A DNA stretch of 5,522 nucleotides from Planctomycetota bacterium (lineage in GTDB: Bacteria > Planctomycetota > Planctomycetia > Pirellulales > Thermoguttaceae), in NCBI GenBank assembly GCA_023397045.1, contig JAEWUR010000509.1:1-5522 (forward strand), in the 5' to 3' direction. The notes under the pieces are model-generated. The model saw only the letters and a list, made by a program, of their open reading frames with translations. It was not told where the DNA came from and did no database searches. Of this stretch, positions 1 to 5,208 are shown in pieces. Position numbers and translations under genes: made by a program. How positions within the stretch are numbered: position 1 is the first letter of the stretch; every line of letters begins with the position of its first letter.

Positions 1-1
1 T

Positions 2-148
2 GTCGAGGCTGTCATTTCACTTCGCGAGCAGACGGAAGCCGATTCACGGAAAACCGCGCGGCAGCGATTTCTGACTCGCTCTCGTCAATCGACCGTTCGG
101 TCGTCGGGGCCATATCCTTGCCGAGGCGATCTACATGAACGCGATTGA
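2..148 (+). CDS. Possible C-terminal tail of a VapB-like antitoxin (5' end outside window)
   Basis: This frame is open from the window edge to a TGA at 146-148 and overlaps the start of the PIN ribonuclease gene by 14 bases. The first 30 or so residues are rich in Glu, Gln, Arg and Ala (for example VEAVISLREQTEADSRKTAR) and look helical and charged, as antitoxin C-terminal regions often do. The last part, rich in Ser, Pro and Cys, looks less protein-like. Another frame, ending at 136-138, gives the classical 4-base ATGA overlap with the PIN start, but its translation is less convincing. The idea rests mainly on position, because VapB genes usually lie directly upstream of vapC. The DNA-binding domain would lie outside the window. 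The stretch could equally be non-coding or a decayed gene. Confidence 0.3.
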   Translation, partial: VEAVISLREQTEADSRKTARQRFLTRSRQSTVRSSGPYPCRGDLHERD

Positions 149-575
149 CACCAACGTCTGGATCTATTGCCATGACGTTCGTGACCCGCAGAAGCAAGTG
201 GCTGCTCAACAGTTGATCGAAACCATCGAGCCAATTGCGTTGCTTTGGCAGGTGGGTTGCGAGTTCATCGCGGCAGCAAGGAAATTGAGGCCTTTTGGAT
301 TCACCGATGATCAAGCGTGGCAGTCGCTTGCCGATATGCAGGAGATGGCCGAGGTTGTTCTATTGCCCGTTCCTGAATTGTGGCCGAGTTGCCAATCGCT
401 CCAGCAGGAGTACGGCATCCACTTCTGGGATGCGCTTATTGTGGCAACATGTCTCCATTATCGGGCGACGGTTCTCTACTCGGAGGATATTCCCGAAAAT
501 GACGACTTCTTTGGCCTGAAGATCGTCAATCCGTTTCGGAAAGGACTGACGATACCGGGGGCAAAAGGGATTTGA
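135..575 (+). CDS. PIN-domain ribonuclease, VapC-type toxin
   Basis: The 146-residue protein has the length and pattern of a single PIN domain, a Mg2+-dependent RNase fold. The four acidic residues expected at the metal site are visible: Asp5 in the N-terminal IDTNVW motif, Glu43 in GCEFIAA, Asp99 in FWDALIVATC, and Asp118 in LYSEDI. In type II toxin-antitoxin systems such proteins cleave tRNA, rRNA or mRNA until a VapB partner binds them. The ATG is the only good start: the frame is closed upstream by TGA at 72-74 with no other ATG or GTG between, and a weak GAGG lies at 123-126. Third codon positions are less GC-rich than in purM and the genes to the right, which fits a horizontally moving toxin gene. 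The PIN assignment is firm. The toxin role is inferred, because no complete antitoxin is visible. Confidence 0.88.
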   Translation: MNAIDTNVWIYCHDVRDPQKQVAAQQLIETIEPIALLWQVGCEFIAAARKLRPFGFTDDQAWQSLADMQEMAEVVLLPVPELWPSCQSLQQEYGIHFWDALIVATCLHYRATVLYSEDIPENDDFFGLKIVNPFRKGLTIPGAKGI

Positions 576-584
576 ATCAGAGGC

Positions 585-605
585 AAGGTCGGCGGATTAG
601 ACCTT
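585..605. terminator. Small hairpin just after the PIN gene
   Basis: A perfect 6-bp inverted repeat (AAGGTC / GACCTT) with a 9-base loop begins 10 bases after the PIN stop codon. No T-run follows on the + strand, so it is at best a weak terminator. The rest of 576-765, between the convergent PIN and purM genes, shows nothing I can name beyond a 7-bp direct repeat (CATTCGG, two copies near 650-678). Confidence 0.2.
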
Positions 606-765
606 AGGTGGTTCGAAAATATAGGGAGAAGGGCTTTGCCGAGCAGTCATTCGGGCCGCCGCCGCGGACATTCGGCTGGCTCGTCGTTATGGTTCATTAT
701 GCGACGAGACGTAGCCGCGAGAGTCCTCAATAGCGTCTTTGGCAGTGGTGGTAACATAGGGACGA

Positions 766-1833
766 TTATGCCCTGCCCCACACCACGCCCTTCGGGCCTT
801 TTTTGACGCGGCCGATGAGCCAGTTTTCTAGGCCGGCGCGGGAAAGTTGGTGGCGGATGCTTTCGGCATAGAACGGGGCGACGACCAGCACGAGGCCGAG
901 GCCCATGTTGAAGACCTGGTCCATCTCGGCCTGATCGACCTCGCCGAGGCGTTGGAGCCACGTGAACACCGGCGGGATCGTCCAACTGCCGCGGTCGATC
1001 TCGACTTGGATGCCCTCGGGCAAGATGCGTTCGAGGTTTTCGTGCAGGCCGCCGCCGGTGATGTGGGCGATGCCATGCACCACGTTTTTCACGCGGTAGT
1101 AGTTCAACACCTGGCGGATCGGACGCACATAAATCTTCGTTGGCCGCAAAAGAGCCTCGCCGACCGTTTCGCCGAGTTCCTCGACGTGGTCGTCGACCGT
1201 ATGGCCGGCGATGTCGAAGGCGATTTTGCGCGCGAGACTGAAACCGTTCGAGTGCAGCCCGGTCGAGGCGACGCCGATCACGAGGTCGTCAGGCTCGATC
1301 GCACGGCCGTCGATCACACGGTCCTTTTCGACCACGCCGACGCAAAATCCGGCCAGATCGTAATCGCCCGGGGCGTACATATCGGGCAGGATGGCCGTCT
1401 CGCCGCCGAGCAGGGCGCAGTCGGCGTCGATGCAGCCGGTGGTGATTCCGTCGACGATCTGTTCGAGCCGCGCCGGATCGTCCTTGGGCATGGCCACATA
1501 GTCGAGGAAGAACAGCGGCTCGGCCCCGCAGCACAGGGCGTCGTTGACGCTCATTGCGACCAGGTCGATGCCGACGGTCGAGTGCCGGCCGGCCATGATG
1601 GCGACCTTCAGCTTCGTGCCGACGCCGTCGGTGCAGGAGACGAGCACGGGGTCTTTGTAGCGACGCGCGAAAAGCTGATTGGTGAAGTCGAGTTGGAACA
1701 GCCCTGCGAATCCCCCAGGAAGCGGGATAGTTCGGGGCGTGTAGGTGCGAGACAGCAGCCGCGGCAACCGCGCCATTGCGTCCCGGTAGATATCGAGATC
1801 CACACCGGCGTCTTTATAGGTTGCTTTGGCCAT
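766..1833 (-). CDS. purM: Phosphoribosylformylglycinamidine cyclo-ligase (AIR synthetase)
   Basis: PurM closes the imidazole ring, converting FGAM and ATP to AIR, ADP and phosphate in cytosolic de novo purine synthesis. The 355 residues match the usual family length of about 345. Family motifs appear in order: TYKDAGVD at 5-12, [11 protein letters not shown] at 69-79, the [11 protein letters not shown] block with [10 protein letters not shown] at 88-112, [13 protein letters not shown] at 141-153, [10 protein letters not shown] at 161-170, [15 protein letters not shown] at 190-204, and the glycine-rich [11 protein letters not shown] at 257-267. The ATG at 1831-1833 is supported by AAGGA at 1839-1843, five bases upstream on the - strand. 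The gene stands alone: it is convergent with the PIN gene and divergent from the cytochrome gene, with no other purine gene in the window. The start of the protein aligns with the family start, so no extension or truncation is suspected. Confidence 0.97.
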   Translation of the reverse strand: MAKATYKDAGVDLDIYRDAMARLPRLLSRTYTPRTIPLPGGFAGLFQLDFTNQLFARRYKDPVLVSCTDGVGTKLKVAIMAGRHSTVGIDLVAMSVNDALCCGAEPLFFLDYVAMPKDDPARLEQIVDGITTGCIDADCALLGGETAILPDMYAPGDYDLAGFCVGVVEKDRVIDGRAIEPDDLVIGVASTGLHSNGFSLARKIAFDIAGHTVDDHVEELGETVGEALLRPTKIYVRPIRQVLNYYRVKNVVHGIAHITGGGLHENLERILPEGIQVEIDRGSWTIPPVFTWLQRLGEVDQAEMDQVFNMGLGLVLVVAPFYAESIRHQLSRAGLENWLIGRVKKGPKGVVWGRA

Positions 1834-1863
1834 GACGATCCTTCGGAAAATGTCAATTGGCGT

Positions 1864-1869
1864 ATTGTA
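1864..1869 (-). promoter_or_regulatory. Candidate -10 box for purM
   Basis: Read on the - strand, these bases are TACAAT, one mismatch from TATAAT. They would place the transcript start about 24 bases before the purM ATG, leaving room for the AAGGA ribosome site. The -35 region at the usual distance (near 1887-1892) is poor, with 3 of 6 matches at best, so the promoter remains a guess from position. Confidence 0.35.
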
Positions 1870-1908
1870 ACCAGACTAGGCGTGAATGGAAGGGACGCAC
1901 GCCCGGAC

Positions 1909-1935
1909 TTGACAGACGTGGGGGAAATGTGTCAA
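1909..1935. promoter_or_regulatory. TTGACA / TGTCAA dyad in the divergent promoter region
   Basis: TTGACA at 1909-1914 is a perfect consensus -35 box for rightward transcription, and TGTCAA at 1930-1935 is its exact reverse complement, giving a 6-bp dyad around a 15-base spacer. Read leftward, the second arm is also a TTGACA. A third copy, TGTCAA, lies at 1851-1856 in the purM leader. Rightward, the hexamer 17 bases downstream (TCAAAC) matches the -10 consensus at only 3 of 6 positions. The dyad could be a -35 element, a regulator site covering both divergent promoters, or chance. Confidence 0.35.
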
Positions 1936-2007
1936 ACTGGGTAGGGTACGCGCGGCGAAAAATCGTGATTGGCCCTTGCCGTGCGATGGCCTCGAATCCC
2001 ACCTTTT

Positions 2008-2021
2008 GCCCTGGCCAGGGC
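2008..2021. promoter_or_regulatory. Perfect 14-bp palindrome upstream of the cytochrome gene
   Basis: GCCCTGGCCAGGGC is fully self-complementary and ends 10 bases before the AGGAG ribosome site of the cytochrome gene, flanked by TTTT on the left and GATTTT on the right. Having no loop, it looks more like a binding site for a dimeric regulator than an RNA hairpin, though a cruciform or a small hairpin with a shortened stem is possible. It could regulate the cytochrome gene. The regulator is unknown. Confidence 0.4.
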
Positions 2022-2031
2022 GATTTTCTCC

Positions 2032-2036
2032 AGGAG
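2032..2036 (+). promoter_or_regulatory. Ribosome binding site that fixes the cytochrome start
   Basis: AGGAG lies seven bases before the ATG at 2044. An ATG in the same frame at 1969 would add 25 residues but would bury the signal peptide and run through the palindrome, so the downstream start is preferred. Confidence 0.8.
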
Positions 2037-2043
2037 AGACTCC

Positions 2044-2814
2044 ATGACGCTGTCGAAAAACCGTTCGATTCCGGTCCTTGCATTCGTTGCCGCGTTCGGC
2101 ATGATCTTCGCCACCGGCGTGGCGCACTCGGCCGAACCGCCGAAGGTTTCGAGTTATGCCCCGGCGGCCGATCTGGTCGACCAGGCCAACGATTACATCA
2201 AGAGTCTCGAAAAGACCGTCGCCTGCGAGGAGGACTATAAGGATGGGCAGGACAAGGTCGCGAAGGACGCCAACACGCTGATCGTGATTGCTTTGGCCCT
2301 GGGTCTGCACGATGAGAAGAACGAGTATCAGGAATCGGCCGGCTCGCTGATGAAGGCCGCTCATGACGTGGCGGCGTCGACCGACTATGCCTCGGCGAAG
2401 AAGGCCGTCGATGAGTTGAAGGCTGCCGCGAAGAAGAAGAGCGACGTCGAACTGAAGTGGGAGAAGGTTGCCTCGCTGCCCGATCTGATGAAGCAGGTGC
2501 CGCTGATCAATACGAAGCTGAAGATGAAGATCAAGGGCAAGAACTTCAAGAAGAAGGCCAAGGACACCCAGGGCTATACGGCCGTGTTGGCGGTTATCGC
2601 GCAGGGTACGATGGCCGACACCTCGGTGACGAAGGACGAGGCCCAGGTTAAGCAGTGGCAGGAGTTCTCGGCCGCCGCCCGCGACTTGGCCGGCGAAGTG
2701 AACGCCGCGATCCACAAGGGCGACGAAGAGGCCGCCGCCGCGGCGATGGAAAAGCTCAACATCAGTTGCGAAGACTGCCACGCGGTGTTCAAGCCGGAAG
2801 AAGCGACGAAGTAG
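2044..2814 (+). CDS. Exported helical monoheme protein, cytochrome c'-like, with duplicated module
   Basis: The 256-residue protein begins with a Sec signal peptide: Lys5/Arg7, a hydrophobic stretch at about 10-25, and likely cleavage after AHSA at 30. The mature part is almost all helical and rich in Lys, Glu and Ala. A single heme-attachment motif, CEDCH at 242-246, lies near the C-terminus, as in class II cytochromes (c', c556). This implies covalent heme and a periplasmic electron-transfer or ligand-binding role. Residues about 66-128 resemble about 168-240: each has a hydrophobic helix (ANTLIVIALALGLHD; GYTAVLAVIAQGTMAD), then YQES/WQEFS, then a helix with DVAAS/EVNAA. The first copy lacks CxxCH and ends in a Lys-rich segment instead. 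Met103, Met149, Met161 and Met190 are possible axial-ligand candidates. The heme class is inferred from motif position; the partner is unknown. The stop codon is also the first three bases of a tandem repeat. Confidence 0.85.
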   Translation: MTLSKNRSIPVLAFVAAFGMIFATGVAHSAEPPKVSSYAPAADLVDQANDYIKSLEKTVACEEDYKDGQDKVAKDANTLIVIALALGLHDEKNEYQESAGSLMKAAHDVAASTDYASAKKAVDELKAAAKKKSDVELKWEKVASLPDLMKQVPLINTKLKMKIKGKNFKKKAKDTQGYTAVLAVIAQGTMADTSVTKDEAQVKQWQEFSAAARDLAGEVNAAIHKGDEEAAAAAMEKLNISCEDCHAVFKPEEATK

Positions 2815-2867
2815 TGGTTAGTGGATAGTGGTTAGTGGATAGTGGATAGTGGATAGTGGATAGTGAT
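2812..2867. repeat. 7-bp tandem array beginning on the cytochrome stop codon
   Basis: Eight head-to-tail heptamers follow without a gap. The units are TAGTGGT, TAGTGGA, TAGTGGT, then four TAGTGGA, and a degenerate last unit TAGTGAT. The TAG of the first unit is the stop codon of the cytochrome gene. Because the period is 7, the array has stop codons in all three forward frames, while the reverse strand stays open in every frame and would read as a repeated STIHYPL heptapeptide. That reverse reading is an artefact of the repeat and not a gene. Such arrays vary in copy number by replication slippage. Confidence 0.95.
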
Positions 2868-2878
2868 GAAAAACGCCT

Positions 2879-2936
2879 CCCCTCTCCCGCCGACCAACCT
2901 TCGGTCGGTGCCCGGGAGAGGGGCCGGGGGTGAGGG
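2879..2936 (-). repeat. GC-rich stem-loop repeat, copy 1
   Basis: The arms CCCCTCTCCCG (2879-2889) and CGGGAGAGGGG (2913-2923) pair perfectly over 11 bp. Inside them is a second 6-bp stem, CCGACC (2890-2895) with GGTCGG (2903-2908), and a 4-base bulge. On the - strand the element begins with CCCTCACCCCC (2936-2926), and its first 23 bases match copy 2 at 5136-5158 with one difference. It is a dispersed intergenic repeat and could also act as an RNA hairpin at the 3' end of the cytochrome transcript. No T-run follows on the + strand. Confidence 0.85.
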
Positions 2937-2979
2937 TGGTCCGAAACCCGAGTACCCCAACATTGATATCTGAAATCGG

Positions 2980-3020
2980 CGCGGTCGCCGATGCGCGACC
3001 GCGTCGTTTTGTCCGTTTTT
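2980..3020 (+). terminator. Terminator-like hairpin upstream of the beta-helix gene
   Basis: CGCGGTCGC (2980-2988) pairs perfectly over 9 bp with GCGACCGCG (2995-3003) across a 6-base loop. T-runs follow at 3007-3010 and 3016-3020. This is the shape of a rho-independent terminator reading rightward. It could end transcripts from the cytochrome gene, or act as an attenuator in the beta-helix leader if that promoter lies upstream of it. A strong promoter for the beta-helix gene was not visible on either side. Confidence 0.5.
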
Positions 3021-3048
3021 CTTGCCCGCCTCGCCTCCCTTCCTTCAC

Positions 3049-3055
3049 AAAGGAG
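3049..3055 (+). promoter_or_regulatory. Ribosome binding site that fixes the beta-helix gene start
   Basis: AAAGGAG lies six bases before the ATG at 3062. The frame is open back to an ATG at 2930, but the 44 extra residues would come from the stem-loop repeat and the terminator-like hairpin and would precede the signal peptide. The later start is therefore chosen. Confidence 0.88.
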
Positions 3056-3061
3056 TTTGCC

Positions 3062-5113
3062 ATGCTGGCCTCCAAGTTTCTGTGTGGAGTTCTGTCTGCA
3101 CTGTTGTTGATCGCCGGCGGTTCGACGAATGCCGACGTCTACGTGGCTCCGAACGGCGACGACAGCAACGCCGGCACAGAAGATCGACCGTTTCAGACGC
3201 TCCAGCGTGCAAAAGACGCGGTTCGCGAGCAGATTGCACAACAGAAAGACGCACGATCTCCGATCACCGTATGGATTGGCGACGGAGAGTATCCAATCGC
3301 CGAAACGATCGAACTTTCCGAGCAGGACTCAGGCACGAAAGACGCTCCAGTCGTTTGGCGTGCCGAGCCGGGCGAGGAAGTTCGTTTGATGGGCGGGCGG
3401 CGGATTCCCGCCGAAGCCTTTCGGCCGGTCGCCGACGCAGCCATCGTCGAGCGATGGGTCCCTGACGCCCGGAAACACGTGGTCCAGGCCGATCTAAAAG
3501 CGCAGGGCATCACGGAGTTCGGCGGCATCTTGCCCGATGGCAAGCGCGGCGAACTGTTTTTCAATGACCAAGCGCTGACGCTCGCGCGGTGGCCCAACAA
3601 GGGTTTCGTGAAGATTGTCGATGTGACCGGCGGCCAGCCGGTTGACATTCGCGGCACGGTCGGCGATGCGGCCGGCAAGATCATCTACGACGATGACCGG
3701 CCCCGTCGGTGGATCGGCGAGAACGACGCATGGCTGCACGGCTACTGGTTCTGGGATTGGACCGAAGATTATCAGAAGATCGCGTCGATCGACCCTGCAA
3801 CGAAAATCATCGAATTAGCCCCGCCGCAGCACAATTACGGCTATCGCAAGGGCCAGCAATACTATGCCGTGAATGTGTTGGCCGAGTTGGACGAGCCCGG
3901 CGAATGGTATCTCGATCGCACGTCGGGCGTGGTCTATCTTTGGCCGCCCGAGCCGATTGAGAATGCGCGAATCGTGTTCTCCACGTTGGAGTCGCCCGTC
4001 GTTCGGTTGAACAACACCTCCTACGTCACGCTTCGCGGCCTGACGGTCGAGACCACGCGCGGCGACGGGATTCGGGTCGAGGGCGGCCGGTTGAATCGGA
4101 TCGCCGGTTGCACGGTTCGCAACGTCGGCGCGTCGGCCATTGTGATCGACGGCGGCCGCGACAATGGCGCCGTTTCGTGCGACGTGTATCAGGTCAACGC
4201 CGGCATTCGCATCGGCGGCGGCGATCGCACGACGCTGACGCCGGCCGGCAATTTCGCCACGAACAACCACGTCCACGATTTCGCCCGGCTGAAACGGACG
4301 TACATGCCGGCGATTGAACTAACCGGCGTGGGCAATCGGGCCGACCACAACCTGGTTCACGACGCGCCGCATTGGGCCATCAGTTTCCTCGGAAACGAGA
4401 ACGTGATGGAGTTCAACGAGATCCACGACGTATGCCGCGAGACGGGCGACGTGGGCGTTTTCTACACCGGCCGCGACTGGACGGTCCGCGGCAACGTGAT
4501 CCGGTACAACTTCATCCATCACGTCAGCGGGCCGGGACTATTCGGCGCACAGGGCGTCTACCTCGACGATTGCGCCAGCGGTACGACCGTTTTCGGCAAC
4601 GTCATCTACAAGACGAGCCGTGCGATGCTCATCGGCGGCGGCCGCGACAACGTGATCGAGAACAACCTGATGCTCGACTGCAAGGATTCGATCCATTTCG
4701 ACAACCGCGGATTGAACTGGATGCACGACCACGTCGATCCGGGCGGCATCATGCCGCAACGGCTGGCCGCGATGCCCTACCGGCAGCCGCCTTGGTCGGA
4801 GCGGTATCCGCAGTTGCTCACGCTGTTGGACGACCAGCCCGCGGCGCCGAAGGGCAACGTCATCCGACTGAACGTGATCGATCGTTGCGGCCCGATGTAT
4901 CTGGCCGACGAGGTGGTCAAGTTCGGCAAGATCGGCGACAACCTTGTCACCGACGAGGACGTTGGTTTCCAGGACGCCGGAGCGATGGATTTCCGGCTCC
5001 GCGACGATTCGCCCGTGCTGAAGCAACTGCCGGCCTTCCAACGGATCCCCTTCGAGCAGATCGGGCTACAGGTCGACGAGTACCGCGCGAGCGTGCCGGC
5101 TCGCAGTGAGTAG
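3062..5113 (+). CDS. Secreted right-handed parallel beta-helix protein, GH141-like glycan enzyme
   Basis: The 683-residue protein has a signal peptide (Lys5, hydrophobic 7-19, likely cleavage near TNA at 24) and should act outside the cytoplasm. It opens with DVYVAPNGDDSNAGTEDRPF (25-44) and TLQRAKDAV, then VWIGDGEYPI and EQDSGTKDAPVVWRAEPGE, the usual entry to a family of polysaccharide-acting beta-helix proteins that includes GH141. An inserted beta domain follows at about 136-300, with ELFFNDQALTLARWPN and EWYLDRTSGVVYLWPPEP. From about 312 to 545 short beta-helix coils repeat, with Asn-rich turns such as GNVIRYNFIHHV and DNVIENNLMLD. Asp463 (ETGDVGVFYTG) and Asp502/Asp503 (GVYLDDCASG) are acidic residues in the most conserved-looking stretch and are candidate catalytic residues. 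Characterised GH141 members cleave alpha-L-fucosides or xylan. The beta-helix fold is secure, but the substrate is not. The protein looks complete. Confidence 0.87.
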   Translation: MLASKFLCGVLSALLLIAGGSTNADVYVAPNGDDSNAGTEDRPFQTLQRAKDAVREQIAQQKDARSPITVWIGDGEYPIAETIELSEQDSGTKDAPVVWRAEPGEEVRLMGGRRIPAEAFRPVADAAIVERWVPDARKHVVQADLKAQGITEFGGILPDGKRGELFFNDQALTLARWPNKGFVKIVDVTGGQPVDIRGTVGDAAGKIIYDDDRPRRWIGENDAWLHGYWFWDWTEDYQKIASIDPATKIIELAPPQHNYGYRKGQQYYAVNVLAELDEPGEWYLDRTSGVVYLWPPEPIENARIVFSTLESPVVRLNNTSYVTLRGLTVETTRGDGIRVEGGRLNRIAGCTVRNVGASAIVIDGGRDNGAVSCDVYQVNAGIRIGGGDRTTLTPAGNFATNNHVHDFARLKRTYMPAIELTGVGNRADHNLVHDAPHWAISFLGNENVMEFNEIHDVCRETGDVGVFYTGRDWTVRGNVIRYNFIHHVSGPGLFGAQGVYLDDCASGTTVFGNVIYKTSRAMLIGGGRDNVIENNLMLDCKDSIHFDNRGLNWMHDHVDPGGIMPQRLAAMPYRQPPWSERYPQLLTLLDDQPAAPKGNVIRLNVIDRCGPMYLADEVVKFGKIGDNLVTDEDVGFQDAGAMDFRLRDDSPVLKQLPAFQRIPFEQIGLQVDEYRASVPARSE

Positions 5114-5135
5114 TAACAGACACGATGCAGGGCCG

Positions 5136-5171
5136 CCCTCACCCCCTGCCCCTCTCCCAAAGGGAGAGGGG
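5136..5171 (+). repeat. GC-rich stem-loop repeat, copy 2; possible terminator of the beta-helix gene
   Basis: CCCTCACCCCC (5136-5146) leads into a perfect 10-bp hairpin: CCCCTCTCCC (5149-5158), loop AAA, GGGAGAGGGG (5162-5171). Five T's follow at 5177-5181. The first 23 bases match copy 1 read on the - strand with one difference, so the two copies face opposite ways around the beta-helix gene. Copy 2 lacks the inner stem of copy 1. It lies between two convergent genes and could stop transcription of the beta-helix gene. Confidence 0.85.
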
Positions 5172-5208
5172 ACTTGTTTTTGGACGGCCGCTGAACGTCG
5201 ACGAAGCA

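Noticed and set aside
585..635. GGTTCGAAA near 608-616, resembling the T-loop of a tRNA
   Set aside because: The flanking bases do not pair as a T-stem, and no acceptor, D or anticodon arm can be folded around it.
847..1944. 365-codon open frame on the + strand opposite purM
   Set aside because: It is antisense to a clear purM. The Asp/Val/Ala-rich, low-complexity translation is typical of the complement of GC-rich codons, and no domain is recognisable.
1969..2043. Upstream ATG giving a 25-residue longer cytochrome
   Set aside because: It would place an Arg/Pro-rich segment before the signal peptide and has no good ribosome site. AGGAG precedes the ATG at 2044.
1876..2781. 301-codon open frame on the - strand opposite the cytochrome gene
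   Set aside because: It is a shadow of the cytochrome gene with Leu/Arg/Gly-biased composition, no ribosome site and no family motif. The + strand product has a signal peptide and a heme motif.
2812..2867. Tandem array considered as a CRISPR array
   Set aside because: The units are 7 bp and adjacent with no spacers. It is a simple tandem repeat.
2930..3061. Upstream ATG giving a 44-residue longer beta-helix protein
   Set aside because: The extension is translated from repeat and hairpin DNA. AAAGGAG and the signal peptide support the ATG at 3062.
2789..3241. 150-codon - strand frame with repeated STIHYPL-like peptide
   Set aside because: The repeat peptide is the translation of the 7-bp tandem array, and the rest overlaps the stem-loop repeat and the start of the beta-helix gene.
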